From the NCBI GenBank assembly GCA_019426215.1, contig CM033403.1, forward strand, positions 36,094,754-36,158,753: DNA of 64,000 bases. Direction: 5' to 3'. Position 1 is the stretch's first letter; each line of letters opens with the position of its first letter. This DNA comes from Buddleja alternifolia (Eukaryota; Streptophyta; Magnoliopsida; Lamiales; Scrophulariaceae). A program made the position numbers and the translations under genes. Positions 22,411 through 35,800 of this stretch are shown in pieces. The notes below the pieces were generated by a model. That model was not told the origin of the DNA. It was given only the letters and a program-made list of their open reading frames with translations, and ran no database searches.

Positions 22411-23044
22411 TTTTGTTCTTTTACATACTTCTTTTCCTGTTTCTTTTTTGGAAAAATGAAAAATTAAGGTGTATCTGCATAAGTTGGGAAGTAGATAATA
22501 AAAATGTTTTCGGATATACTTCTGTAAACACTTTGCAATATTTGATCTCACTATCAAGTTACCCAACATCAGCCCAGAGATCTATTTTATTTATTTATAT
22601 GTATGTCATCTGTATAAAGTTTTTCCTTAAATATATGTGATATGAATTTTATACACTTACATACATATAAGTATATGGAATAAGAGATGGAACACAGTTT
22701 TGGAATAGATGATTCGGTGTGTTACATCATACACTTCGAAATCATCTTAACCTATGGTAGAAATGACAGATGGTCAATGAACCAAGGATAAATTACATTG
22801 GCAACCTTGCGCGAGATTTTATTTACAAAAAACACTTCAAGGTTTGTGAAATGACAATAACTTCCTCTATCTGTAAAAACATGTTACAATTTTACATAAT
22901 TAAAAGCATATTACAATGTCAATCCCTGTTTTTCGAGATGTTGGTGTCAAACATTGGTGTCTTGATAATTTACAACATTTAAGAGAATTCGTGGTAATTA
23001 TACAAGTGAGGGGTTGTACACATAATCATCCCATGAACTAGTTG
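22411..23044. other. Convergent 3' ends of ECHIA and stachyose synthase
   Basis: Both flanking genes end here, so this 634-base spacer must contain their 3' UTRs and polyadenylation sites. AATAAAA near 22496 could serve ECHIA. I see nothing else. Confidence 0.5.
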
Positions 23045-26000
23045 TTAATGAAAGACACAAACTTCTGATAACTTCCCGCCAGTCCATGGAACTTCAAACT
23101 TCAACATTCCATCACTCGTCCACTGAAATTCAGTGATCTCGTTATTCAACATGATCTGACTCGGTTTGATACTCGAGTAAGCCAAGAATCGACCCGCCCC
23201 CTTGATCTTTATCGCAGCATCAACATTTTTCCCATCTAATTTGTGCTCCAGATATTCAACAGCTCCACCACTATTTAACATGTTTTCAAGTCCAATTGCA
23301 GCAAATTTAACCTTATCACTGAACTCATAGACTGGTGAGATTGTAACTATTTCAAAGGAAGAGGGCTGGATGGTGATACTGAATTTTTCAGCTGATTTCA
23401 TCAGGTGGAGATTTCCAGATTTATGGAGATAAACTGCAAAGAGTTCGTTTTGTCGGAATTCAGCTGCGAAATCTTTCTGTTCCCACTCGACATCGTTAGG
23501 AGACACGAAACCTGTAATTGTTTTGTAGCATTGAGGATATGCCTTGCACTTGTGTTCTTCGGGGTACCATCCAGCTCCTTGGCAGTTGAAAACTCCTATC
23601 ACCCCTCCAAACTGCATTCAGACGAGATTTTGCTCACTTTCATTACACATTTCAGATGATACAAACATGATGAAGAAATTGCATTTTTGATCATATAAGA
23701 TGGGGTGATTTTCGGTCTCCGACTCTCCGTTTTTTATGAGTCTATTTCTTCACGGGCTCTAAATTTCATGCTAAGGCTATGTTTGGTTCTTGAATTTTGG
23801 TCAAGAAAAAAGAATAGGAAAATAGTATGCATTCTTCAATTAATAATACTTTGTGTTTTACTTTTTGATCATTCTCATTTTTTTCCTCACCAAAATTCAA
23901 GAACCAAACGGAAACTAAGGCTATGTTTGGTTATGTTTGGGGTGGTATTTTAGTGAAAATTATTGGTGAGAAATTTATGAGGACACGTGCATATTTGATG
24001 GGATTATGTTTGGTTTTATTTTGAAAGTTGGTTTTTGAGTGATTTTTGGTGAAAAAATGTTTGGTTTTGTTCCAAAAGGGAACAAAAACTACTGTAGCTG
24101 TCAAATTAAGTGAGTTTTTGTCTGTTAATAATTATATAAATGTTTGAAAAATATAATATAATATGGAACTTGAAATAATTCTATATAGATGAATATATGT
24201 ATATTTGTGTATGTAATAATATTTGACATATCTATATATATGTTTTATTTGTTTTATTAATATATAAAATAAATTATTGGATATATACATTGGTTTATGG
24301 TTTATGTGTGAAAAAAATATACACAATATATATACACAAATACCCGTATATATACACAATATATATATACACAATAACACATTATTATTTATATTCCCCA
24401 TTTATATAGTATACATGTTCATTGATATTTTGTCAATATATATTTAATTTATAATGTTTTGTAATATATAAATTATAATTAAATATATATATTACTTAGG
24501 AAGTAGTAACCAACATATATATATATATATATATTTATATGTTAAATCCCGATCGTTTAGTGGGCAGTGGCAGGAAGATGGAAAGAGAGAGACATTGAGA
24601 GAGAAAGAAAAATGACGCAGCAAGCAAAAATAGTAGTTAGTGGGGCCACAGATGTGACAATAGAGATGCAATTGTCCGATAAAATTTTTGGTCAAAAATT
24701 GATGTTTTTTTCTGGCCCAAATTGTGTAAGCCAAACACAATTTGGCCGAAATTTTGGGCCAAAATAGGCCCAAAACATAGCCTAAATGTTTACGTGGTTT
24801 TTTTCTGATAAAACTAACAATCCATGGGAAAAAAAATAACAAATGTGCTATAAAATTTGAGCTTTGGACCAAAATCAAAATCAAAATCGCATAAAACGTA
24901 AACCAAAAGTGTGTACGCTCCTATCTTGTTTGACCCAAAATGTATTTGGCCCGAATATTGACCAAATGGGATATTCTATTGCAACTTCTTATTGCATATC
25001 ATATTGCATGACACAGATGAGTAACACCTAACAGACAATTTTTTATTATTTCATTAGAGACTTACCTCAATCTGTCACCTCCTCACTCATTCATGCCTTG
25101 CCATAGAAGATGCAATAGAAGATGTCATTTGTATTCCAACACATAAAAATATAATTAAAGCAATAAATTATTTATTTATTTTCTCATTGATTAATAATTG
25201 AGAATACCTTGTTTAGGTTCCAAAGTTTAAGCAAAGTTTTGCCATCAAAGAGAGGATTTTCAAAGAGGCAATCCCTAGTTGGAAGTGCATAATGCTGGCA
25301 TCTGAGTATGGTGCCATCAGGTAATACTAACTTCCTCAATAGATCAAAATTATGGCATCCAACTTTGTCACTAACGTACACCGGTCCACCACAGATGGCT
25401 CGAGATCCAGCATGAAACTCGGCGCAAAGGTGATCAGATTGGAACATATCCCAGTCAGGTTGAAGGAATTGGCCCTGCCACAAGCTGTTATAACTGCAGT
25501 GTACCATATGAACCCCTTGTAGCCAATAAACTCCCATCGGGTCGCCATTCGGGTCCTCGAACCAAAAATCATCGCCTGCATATTCAAGTGCATAAAGTCA
25601 AGTTGAGTAATATTTAGAGGGTTTCGAAAGTTCAGGACTCGAGACAATAACAATACAAGATGTCAAGTGGCCTGGTCCAGGCCTGGTCCTACCTGGCCCA
25701 GGCCCATCTAGGACCAGCCCACTAAATTTTTAGTGGGGCGGTTTCAGTCAGGCTTGGTTCGACCCGGATACTATTTCCTGATCCCTTTACTAGGCCCAGT
25801 TAGATAGACCCGACCGTCATTTACAATGATATAGCCCTGGCCCAACCGGCCATCAGGGCTGTCGGGTCAGATGATTGAATGACAATTGGTGTTAGTGATG
25901 TATTGATATAATCGATTCACTCAAAAAGACATTCTTCCCAAAAAAAAAAAGTAAATCCTAGGGAGTTTCAAAACTTGAGGACCCAAGGTGATCACAATCA

Positions 26001-28404
26001 TCCGTGTATAGTGGATTTGGTGCAAATCCCACCTCATGGATGTTTGTGATCGTTCCATCACTCAAAGTTGTGGAAATTTCTATGAATAATCCGAGAAAAG
26101 GCCTACTTACCAACTCTACCCATGGATATTTGTTTTGTAGCCAGGAAGAAGAAGTCATTGCATTGCTCCATGCTAGCAATAAGCCCTGACCCATCGAAGT
26201 TTTTTCTAAGGGATTTGGTGAGACCATCATAATATGCCTTAGCAAGCTCTACTCTGCCTCCATGATCCTCACAGACATACTCCAACGTCTAATCACATCA
26301 AATAGACAAATCAAATCAAATAGACAAATCAAAATCAAAATTATCTGAGGTATTAAATATAAAGAAATATGAGAACATGTCGATACATTCGTTAAATTTA
26401 TGTAGTAAATACTTAAATCAATGATGAACATTATTTTTAAAGAAAACGTTCTAATGTATATATGAAATGAAATACTGCGTAAGTTGAAGAAATTGCGGTA
26501 ACTAAGGGGATGCTTGGCATTTGTAATGATATCCAATTGTACTTAATATATGTGGATTTTGAAATATAAAAACTTATAGAAAGCATGTTACATTCCATAA
26601 CTTACTAGACATATGTACTATCATAACTATTTTTGATGTAACAATAACTGGACAATAGTCCAAGTATTTAAGCTACTTTCATTCTACTGTCTTTGCAGAC
26701 CTAAAACCGGTGCAAATATCAAATATGAACTTGAGAATTGATTATTACATGCCCACCCCTCGTTTATTGGTTAACTACCACGAGCTCCATGATACTTTGC
26801 ACCCAAACACCCTCTTTCAGATCCTTGCTTTTACTGACCGGAAAGTTCAGGTGATATTTCAAATTTCGAAGTGTTTTCCGTAATTAGGGCCTCGAGGCTA
26901 TTTATGTAAGTTACTCTTAAGAAAAATACATGATCTTATCATAGGTGATATAGAATCCAAAAATGAATAAAAAACTTACATGAATAACATCCACTTTCAC
27001 GCCAGTAACGCCAGCATCAGCAAGAGACGAATGCATAGCCTCGTACAAATCTCCAGCTTGACTCGGGTCAACGAGTCCAATCCCGCCTTTTTCGACCATA
27101 ACCACAGCCAAATCAAACATTGTTTTCTCCAAACCAGCAGCCATCTTTGCATGAGTCACTTTGCTGCTTAAATGTGTTGTACCTGGCCTAACTCCACCCC
27201 ATGCTCCACACAAAGCATGCCAAGCATAAACATCCTCCAAACTCGAAAATTCTCTCTTCAAATCACTAATTAATGCCTTTAAACCCCCTCTTTCAACACC
27301 CTCCTCCTCTCTCAAGTACTCGATGACACTAGCCTCGGGGAGGGTAGAATCGTCTTTCTGCGCTTCTTTAAGGGCTTTTTTCCTTTTAGCTAGCTCAATC
27401 ATCTCCTCGAACATCTTATCATGCTTGTCTTGGTCAAATTGTGGTGCATCGAGTTTTAACATTGTACCGGCTTGATATTTGGCAAACTTTTCGTTCTCTT
27501 CGAACCGGTACAGCCTGCAAAGCATTTGCGATCCGAGACCAATTAAATCCTTCGAATCACGAAACGGGTCCTCATGATCCATATTAATGCTTTGCCATCC
27601 ATCATCTATGATCAAGAATTTTGGTGGGACCCCATTTTCCACAAAACTCTTAATTCCATGCCATACCCCTACCGGCTCAACCGTTAGATAAAAGGCATCC
27701 CAAGTACACCAACCAAAATTATTAATAATTTTTGGCGGGCTTTTCTCTTCTAACAACCTAAATGTCCCCAAATGAACACGGACCGTTGATATAGCATCTC
27801 TCATTAGATCATAAGGATTTTTTCCTATATGAAAATATGCTATAGAAGTGAAATAATTTCCTATAACTTTTGTACACCCACTTTCAACACAAAGTACAAC
27901 TTCATTATTCGAACCCGGATGAATGGCGGATCTAAAATTTTGTTCAATTAAAGGTAGGACTAGTACATATGAATTAAGCTCAGGGACTTGAAATAGGATT
28001 AATTGGGTCTCCATTTGGAGATCCGACCCGTTTGACCCGACCCACATAGTTGACCACCATGTTTTGAACCGAAAAATACTTAGAAATTTTCTATTATTGA
28101 ATTTTCCAATGGGACTAAGTATTCTTTCAAGAGGGTTTTCCACGGAAAGGCCTAAAAACGCTGCGTTTTGGGCGTTCGAGTGAACTGATTTTAGTGTATG
28201 TGGTGGAGGTGGAGAATTAGAATCAATTGAATGAGGTATAGAGGAGACATTTGAAAGTGATATGTTTTTAGGAACATCATAGAGAAGGGTAATTCCGTCA
28301 ATTGAGATTTCTCTGTTTTCAGACAAGAAAAATCTTGATGATGAATCTTTGTCTGTATGAATATTATTGGAATTTTTTTGTGGAATTAAATTAGGAGGTG
28401 CCAT
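23045..28404 (-). CDS. STS: Stachyose synthase (galactinol-raffinose galactosyltransferase), 4 exons
   Basis: Family 36 glycosyltransferase-like enzyme expected to move galactose from galactinol to raffinose, making stachyose in the cytosol. Exons in transcript order: 28404-26980, 26288-26111, 25575-25208, 23611-23045, joining without interruption to 845 residues. Conserved blocks include FRFKTWWSTMWVG, GWCTWDAFYLTVEP (about residue 233), IIDDGWQSI, WHALCGAWGGVRPGT, TGVKVDVIH (the Asp is the likely nucleophile), SMEQCNDFFFLATKQISMGR, DDFWFEDPNGDP and FNCQGAGW. The charged stretch of about 80-95 residues between LYRFEENEKF and EFSSLEDVYAW is the insertion that separates stachyose synthases from raffinose synthases, and the length fits the former. 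A start two codons upstream (28410) is possible; MAPP is the usual beginning. The last intron (1.6 kb) holds two Tourist-like MITEs. Confidence 0.93.
23775..23915. mobile_element. Tourist-like MITE (PIF/Harbinger), short
   Basis: The left end GGCTATGTTTGGTTCTTGAA is mirrored by TTCAAGAACCAAACGGAAAC at the right. TAA lies on both sides (23772-23774 and 23916-23918), the 3-base target duplication of this superfamily. It sits in the last stachyose synthase intron, next to a second element that shares the right TAA. Confidence 0.8.
23919..24782. mobile_element. Tourist-like MITE, 864 bases
   Basis: The ends are GGCTATGTTTGGTTATG and CAAAACATAGCC, flanked by TAA at 23916-23918 and 24783-24785. 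The left 190 bases are closely similar to 36686-36870, so the two belong to one family. The interior is a TATATA-rich tract. It lies in the last stachyose synthase intron. Confidence 0.8.
25660..25885. repeat. GC-richer GGCCTGG repeat in stachyose synthase intron
   Basis: A block of GGCCTGGTCC, GGCCCAGGCCC and GGGTCAG words inside the intron between exons 2 and 3, resembling the subterminal parts of the hAT-like element at 31143-32019. No clear ends were found, so it is only a likely remnant. Confidence 0.35.
26742..26922. mobile_element. Mutator-like MITE remnant in stachyose synthase intron 1
   Basis: The left end ATTACATGCCCACCCCTCG and right end ATTTATGTAAGTTACTC correspond to the ends of the elements at 33868-34092 and 55695-55946. 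The target duplication is not evident. Confidence 0.4.
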
Positions 28405-28650
28405 GATCAATGAACTTGATCTGGGTCGTTTTTCGTCAAGGTAACGAATGACCTATGTCAATCGAGGTTAGGATCGGGCACGAGATAAAACTAATGAAGA
28501 AGTATTTGTTAAGAATTAGAAGATGGATGCTATAGAGGGACTGAAAAATGTGGAAGTGTAAAGAAGGGAGATATGGATTATGAGATGTTTTGTTGTGTGA
28601 GAATGTGATGAATAATTAGTGATGTAGAAGAGGTTTAGGGAGGTGTAGAG

Positions 28651-28658
28651 TATTTATA
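28651..28658 (-). promoter_or_regulatory. TATA box of stachyose synthase
   Basis: Minus-strand TATAAATA lies about 250 bases before the start codon at 28404. No other TATA-like word in this interval is as good. Confidence 0.55.
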
Positions 28659-30388
28659 GAGAAATGAATTTTTTTAGATTGTTTCATAAGTGTGACAAAA
28701 TCATGACCACAATGATTTGATTAGTATTTGTTAAAAAAAATGATTTGATTAGTATATATCCAAATGTTTTTATGATCAATTATAATCCAATGATTTCTCT
28801 TGCCCCCATGAGTAACAGCTGGTCAGATTGATTTAGTTGCTTTTGTCGTCAAATTTATGTACTACTGGATAAATCTCTCTCATCCATACTTTTGTTAGTC
28901 CAATAATTTTACAACTACCAAAGCCTTTGAATGCATGCAGTTTTGTTTAGCTGGCCGACATATGTTTACACTTTACATGGTAAATTCAAATCTCGATATA
29001 ATGACGTGTATATGACAAGCGTAATGTTAAATACCACCATTTTTATAATACATTTTTTTCCATCTTCCCTTGTTTTATACAGTGTTAATGTATTAAATCC
29101 ATTAAAATTTGTAATAATTTATTGTCAAAATAAAGGGATATGAAAAATAAATAGTAATATGAAAACGGTAATATTTTAGCATTTTTCATATGATAAATCC
29201 TGTGTAAAAATTGTTGTGATTTATCAAGAACTCGAACTCATAAGAATAACCTGATAATTATTTTTAAAAATAAATAAATAAAAGAAATTATTGTAATAGA
29301 TTGATTAAACAAGATATCTTGTATTCAAGTCCTTGTAAATGTAAAAAAACAAAATCAATGGGAGAGGTCCTCACACTTATACCCAACAATAACTCGATGG
29401 ATTAGTTGAGCTTCCGACCTTGAGGACACGTTGAAAAACGAAAAAGTAAAAAGAAAATCCATCAAATATAGATGACCTTTCTTAGGGGAATTAGTTAGTG
29501 TAATGAGAGAGATTGATTTCAACATAACCCCATTGAAGATCAATAGAATTTCAAAGATCCACAAAATATTTGACACCTTGAAAAACAGTTAGGATTCTTA
29601 GAGTATATTCTGTGGGACCCACGAATTATCTTACACGTGTAAGGCTAGGATTGGGTTAATGGTAATTGGTCGGTATAAAAAGCGGGAACGCGGTGTTAAC
29701 CTTTGAATCTTCTACTAACTCTTTGACAGCACCACACTGTCAGCTTCGCTTTTTTCACTTAGGTCGGTTTGAATAATAATACTTAGAATAAACAAAAAGT
29801 TATAAGAACAATAAAGTAATAATAATGAAAGAAGAACGTATTATTAAATTTCTGTATTATCTTCAATTTAATCACTGAATGGCCAAAAAATAAGCTGCAC
29901 TGGTGATTTTTTTTCTTAGAATAAACAGTGATGATATAAATCACGATACTGAGAGGTGCGAAAATAGCTACTCTGTAATCTGATAATGAAGCTATTAGTC
30001 AAGTGATAACGGTTGAGTTTCTCAAAACGTATATTTATTCTTTTTTTTTTACTTTTAATTTTAGTTAGTTTTATGTTGGTGTATCTTTACTTTTGTAAAA
30101 TTTATTTTCTGGTTATTTATTGGAATAATTGTTTTGTTAATATAATGATCATACAGTTGATTTTTGCACACAAGAAAAAAAAAAAAGTTGCTTCACAATT
30201 AATTGGTTAAATAATGCTTTAGGCCATTACTTGAACAACAGGCTCATTTCTTTGCTAATTATACAGCATGTTCTAGTCTCATGGTTAGGTGCATTAATTG
30301 TACAAGGAAGGATTTAAAAAAGTTTCTTTTAATTTCTAGGAACTTCTTTTATTGTCGTATCTCTTTTTCTTCTCCTAATAAATTCAGT
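28659..30388. other. Spacer upstream of stachyose synthase, with an orphan promoter-like patch
   Basis: Most of this is unassigned AT-rich sequence. At 29633-29640 there is a G-box-like palindrome ACACGTGT and 40 bases on a TATA-like GGTATAAAAAGC (about 29673), followed by a less AT-rich leader-like stretch to about 29780. I find no open frame or RNA gene downstream, so it may be a dead or non-coding promoter. Confidence 0.4.
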
Positions 30389-30405
30389 TTATATTTGTAA
30401 TTTAT

Positions 30406-30587
30406 TTATTTTTTTGTCTGAACCAATGGTATCTACCACCGGCAACAGTGACTAATCCCTTTCGTCGCGAAAATTCTCCCATTAGAGGTAAACGGCTAGC
30501 CACGAAATGTGCTTCATTCCCATGGACGGGAATCGAACTCCCAACCTCATGGTTAAGGGATGAGGTGAGCTACCACCCCACCACACC
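30406..30587 (-). mobile_element. tRNA-derived SINE
   Basis: Reading the minus strand, the head GGTGTGGTGGGGTGGTAGCTC resembles an A box and GGGAGTTCGATTCCCG is a good pol III B box, followed by a body and an A-rich tail (T run on the plus strand at about 30410-30416). It is flanked by 17-base repeats with two mismatches: TTATATTTGTAATTTAT (30389-30405) and TTATATGTGTAACTTAT (30588-30604). This is the signature of LINE-driven insertion. Confidence 0.85.
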
Positions 30588-30604
30588 TTATATGTGTAAC
30601 TTAT

Positions 30605-31142
30605 GCAACATTGCAATGTAAGAAAAACACTTAATACTTTAGGTGTTGAATATCAAAAATGTAGATCATGTCGTGACATTGTAAATAAACTATCTCGATG
30701 ACAAACTCAACTGAGTTGGTGGGGTGTGGGAATTTGTACCACCGCTCGGAGGGTGGGCTCTATCCGAAATTTTTAGAGAATATTTTGATCATTTTACATT
30801 ATATTTGTAACCCTGGACTTTAACTATAAACAGATATGCATGTCTTTTGCAATCGACAACTAAAATATCAATAAGATTATCCAACACAAGCCCAAACTAA
30901 GTAAATTTGATTTTCTTCCATGTTCTTCTACCAATTGATTCGGTTCTAATAAAATTTACTTTATTGTTTAAAAGAAAAAAAAATCTCCTTACATCGAAAA
31001 TGAATGATTCATGGGGATAATACGATGGTTCACCTAGAGTGTTTTTCTCGGTACACAATAACCACACATTCAAGGGATGGGGCGTGGGTTTCATCACCCA
31101 CCCCATATAAAAACCACCCCCCACCCCTTAAATGTGTGTGGT
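30605..31142. other. Unassigned spacer
   Basis: AT-rich sequence; I see no gene or clear element in it. Confidence 0.5.
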
Positions 31143-31705
31143 TAGGCCTGTCAGTGGGTAGATATTACCCAGGCCCAGACCCTGAAAATGCCCACAAGAT
31201 GTCTCCTCTACTTAACCCGAACCCAACCAGATCCCTGACCCGATGGGTCCAAAAATCGAGTCCAATGCACAGACCCGGAGTTTCGGGTCGGGTCTGGTCT
31301 TTCTTTTTTTTTGGTTATTGTGATTTGTCCGAGTTTGTTGTTTTTTATCTATTTGTCTTTCCTGTTTATAATTTTAGTAATATTATTTACAAAATCCATT
31401 TACAGCTAAACTAATTACGAAAAATCACCAATGAACTCAGCTCATCATTAATCGGTCAACAACGGAAATCAAAAGCGAAATACAATAAAAATACGGCAAT
31501 AAAAAATTCAGCAGATCGCTAATCAGCCAAAATATCACTCCGATATAGAAATAGGCTTACATGAAACTAAATCTATCTACAAAACATATTAAACAACTCA
31601 AAATATGAAATAATATAATCAAATACACAACAGATCAACAAATATATAGCCTGAAGATGAAACCAAGATAAATCCAAAAGTCAAAATACGCAACTCAAAA
31701 CCATA

Positions 31706-31747
<42 letters not shown>

Positions 31748-32019
31748 CATACAATCTGAAATGATTTTAATAAAATAAGATAGCGAATTTAATCATCAAA
31801 TCAATAAATGAAACGAAAAACATACAGATTTTTTACGGGTTTAAGGCATTTTTTGGGTCTACTCCGGGTCTTGGACCCACATGTAGACATTGGATACTGA
31901 CCCAAACAACTTAAATCTATCGGGTCCGGATCTCATACCCGAATGAATGGGTCTGGGCCGGGTCTGAGAGGTAGTGATTGGGCCTGGGCCTGGGTAATGC
32001 TTAACCAATACCAAGCCTA
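31143..32019. mobile_element. hAT-like element, non-autonomous
   Basis: Terminal inverted repeats of about 40 bases: TAGGCCTGTCAGTGGGTAGA...ATTACCCAGGCCCAG at the left against the complement of CTGGGCCTGGGTAATGC...CCAAGCCTA at the right. Subterminal GGGTC/GACCC words are dense on both sides. The centre is AT-rich with a long (TA)n tract near 31705-31745. No transposase frame and no convincing 8-base target duplication, so it is old. Confidence 0.7.
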
Positions 32020-32887
32020 AATAACAGGTACTCCCCGTGCACTATGGTCCATTTCAATTCACAACTAACATCGTCCCTTTTTAGTAAAAGAATGAATATT
32101 TAAATTATATTGTAATTTCTAGAGCCACCTGTATATAGTTGTCAAACTCCGAGACCAACTTTAGAAACGAAAATAGATCTATAGGCCATCTATTTTGTTA
32201 ATTAAATAAAACTAAATAGTAAAGAATGCCTATACTCAACCGTACGATACTATCAAAACTGGCAAAATCTATTATTATCTCATCACGACATTTTCTATAA
32301 TGAGTAGACAATGAAAGCAATCGTCATAAACCACACAATTGTTAAGTCCTATAGCCATGTAGAATACCTCTAAGCTAAGACATAAGAATAAATGCACTTT
32401 GCCCCTCAAACTATAAAATACTTTGCCCCTCAAACTATAAAATACTGCAACACTTCGACTTGAATGATACTGTTAGTTTCGAGATTTCTTAACCATAATA
32501 TGTGCAGGTTCACAATTGGACCCCAAAAAATACTACAATATTTCGATCAGGTGGAGTGATTATGCCCAATTTCGAGATTTCTTAACCACCACCATATGCT
32601 GGTTCGCAATTAGATCCCACATATTGGGTAGCAAATATGTTTCGGAAGTTAAGAGTCCCAAAACCAGCCAAGTATGATCCCGAGTTAAGCTTGAAATTTA
32701 TCATCAATACTATAATCATCCACACAACTCATTAGAATCTAATTTCACACACGAACTAAGCATTAGCATCTCTTGATACTAAAATTGTAATCATAAATCC
32801 ACCGCATACACTTCTAACCTCATGGTTTCATACTCAAATCACTCGAATTTTAGTTTCAAAATGAAATATCTATCAAATTGCATAATT
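32020..32887. other. Spacer downstream of argininosuccinate lyase
   Basis: It contains the 3' UTR of the lyase near its right end. A 24-base phrase beginning TTTGCCCCTCAAACTATAAA is tandemly doubled at about 32399-32445, and TTTCGAGATTTCTTAACCA occurs twice (near 32477 and 32570). No gene is seen. Confidence 0.5.
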
Positions 32888-35800
32888 TTAAGCCAATATT
32901 CTAACCCCCTCAGCTTCACTGACATCTAACTTAGTCACCCAATAATCAAGCTGACTAGATACACATTCTGAACCTGTGGAGCCATATGAACTGAAATTTT
33001 TGATCGAATTTTCGACTCCAAGAAACTCGGACACATCCTTGTCAAATGTCGTGCTTATATTTTTGAGCTCTTCGAGACTCATATCCTCAAGTTGGCAATT
33101 TCTTGAAACACACAAAGCAACGGCCTTTCCAACTATATCATGAGAAGTTCTGAAAGGTATTCCCTGTACGCACAACCATATCACCATCACCAACAAGTTC
33201 AACAATTACAAAGAGAATGATGAGGCCTTGCTCATTTGGATTGGCTTCAACTAGTAACACTCCTATATAACAGAGCTAAAAGGGCGTATTTTTGTGTTCT
33301 CAGTTGTGCATATTGAATCCCCAGTCTATATCTATGAAAATAATTTTTAAAAAGAAAAAAATGGATCCCACGACCCACATCTCCAAGAAGTAGTTCCAGT
33401 TTGCTTTGTTTCTCTTTTTTATGCTTCTAAATAGTAAAATAAATTATATTAACTAAATGGATTACGATCCAGAGAAATCTCATAATCCACAAACAGGAAA
33501 ACTGAAAAGCAATATATGTGTTTTGGGAGAAAGAATTGTAGACCAAAATGAATGAGAGTGAGCAGAGTGTATGAGGAATATAAGGCAGTAGTATAGTGGA
33601 TACCTTTTTGACTAGGTAGTCAGCAAGTGTTGTGGCATCAAGATGACCAGCTGGTAGAGCTTTCCTTATTCTCTCCTGATTAAAGGTAATATTTTCTGCA
33701 AATTCTGCAGATACTTCGAGCATTCCCATTATTGTTTTAACACTGTCAAATACAGGTTCTTTATCTTCCTGTTCAAGGGAGTAGAGAATTAAGGTCGTTT
33801 CCATCAAGTCTGGGAACATAATTTAAATGAGTAAATAATTGGGTAAGTGCAGTATTATCAGATTTAGGGATAGTTACATGCACACCCCTTTAACCATGAG
33901 CCTTTGAGGTTTTGCAAAATATCAAGACACTCCTTAACAAATCAAAAAATAGGGGGTGAAATTGTAATTAGCTTTTTACATACAGGTGGTGAAAGTGTGA
34001 TATGCTTTCACAGAGAAAAGTTATGGTAATTTTTCAAATCTCATGGCATTTTTCATAATTAGGGTCTCACGAAAGGGGTGTCTATGTAATTTACTCTTAT
34101 ATTTAACCTGTAAGTCCCGGTTGTACGCTTGTGGAAGACCCTTGCACAAGACAAGAAGTGAAACCAAGTCCCCTATAACTCTGGCAGATTTACCACGAAC
34201 GAGTTCCATTGGGTCTGGGTTCTTTTTCTGAGGCATAATACTGCTTCCAGTTGAAACCGAGTCACTAGGGGTGAGAAAGCCAAACTCTTCTGATGCCCAC
34301 AAAACCCATTCTTCACCAAGCCGAGAGAGATGGACGGCTGTGATTGAATTTGCGGAAAGGAACTCTAAAACAAAATCCCGATCTGAAACTGCATCAATGC
34401 TATTACATATGAAAATGTCACCACCAATTCGAGGGAGATAAATAATCAATGGGACAGAATGATTCGATTCACACCTGTTTCTCATGGGGGCAGTGAATCC
34501 CAAAGCCTCAGAAGTCATAAACCTATCAATGGGCAAGCCAGTGCCAGCTAATGCACATGCACCAAGGGGGCAGAAATTCATCCTCGCGCGGCAATCCAAT
34601 AAACGGCTTGCATCACGTTCAAGCTATAACAAATCATTGAACTAGTACTTAGCATTATTTATTTAAGTGGTTCATAGATTTAAATATCTCCAACAGATTA
34701 AGATTAATAGCTGATCCTCGAAAGCCCACCAATCAACTGACAGGATGAAAACTTAAGTAAACTTTGATCCATAGCGAACACTAACCACTAAAGGGTAGAT
34801 GCACAACGAACGATAAATAGGTTGTTACAGCCAAAGGCTTCTCCACTTGAAAGCAATTAATTCCATGGCCAAGCCCACATTACCACAACACCATATTAGT
34901 TTCGAACAAAAATGCATATTCTAAACTAAGACTTGTCGAACATATGTGCTGTCAATTCTCACGGTAGAGTTTCGGCTTAGGGCTAAGACTCTGGTGAGAT
35001 GATATTGAGATGATATTTTCAGAATAGGTCGACTTTTTTTAACACTATTCGTATTTCATGCTCTGAGGGTCCAAATCATGCCACCACTTATTTATCTTTC
35101 TTCTTCTTTATCCACAAGTAATAACTAAAAAATTTCAAAATATGATATGCTATTCAAGAATTAACTAACCTGCTCAACATATGCTAAAATAAGATGTTGG
35201 AGAAGAACAGGTTGTGCCCTTTGCAAATGAGTATACCCTGGAACTATCAGACCCTCATTCTTCAATGCCAGCTTCACCAACTTAACCTGCGGGTACCCAA
35301 GTCACAGGATATTAAAAAGTTGATGAACAACGACAGTTGGTCTCTTCTAGGATTGAGAGTGCTAGTATATGAAGATACAGCCTGATGTAACATAAAACAT
35401 TTAAATGAATTGACACTTTTATTACACTTAACAAATTACATAGTTGTAGATGGATTGGGATTTCATTCTTGAGTGATATCAATAGGACTCCCATTGTAAC
35501 GTTGAATTTAAAATAAGAGCAGTCAAGTTACCAGATAAATTACCTGAAGATGTTTGATCCGTAGAACAATTGCATCAATTGCATCTCGACACCAGAGGCG
35601 AAAGTCAGTGCAAACTTGATCATTCCTACTCCGGGCAGTGTGAAGCTTCTTAGCAGGCTCACCAATCAAGTCGGTAAGTGCAGCTTCGATGTTCATGTGG
35701 ACGTCCTCCCTATCGGTCCTCCACACAAACTCTCCTCTCTCAATCTGCTTTTCGATCTCATCAAGACCTTTCAAAATGCTGTCCTTATCATCATCACTAA

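Noticed and set aside
23405..23953. Plus-strand frames opposite the last stachyose synthase exon and in its intron
   Set aside because: They are shadows of the minus-strand exon and of a Tourist-like MITE.
31004..31414. 136-codon plus-strand frame
   Set aside because: It runs from spacer into the GGGTC-rich end of the hAT-like element and reflects the element's base composition.
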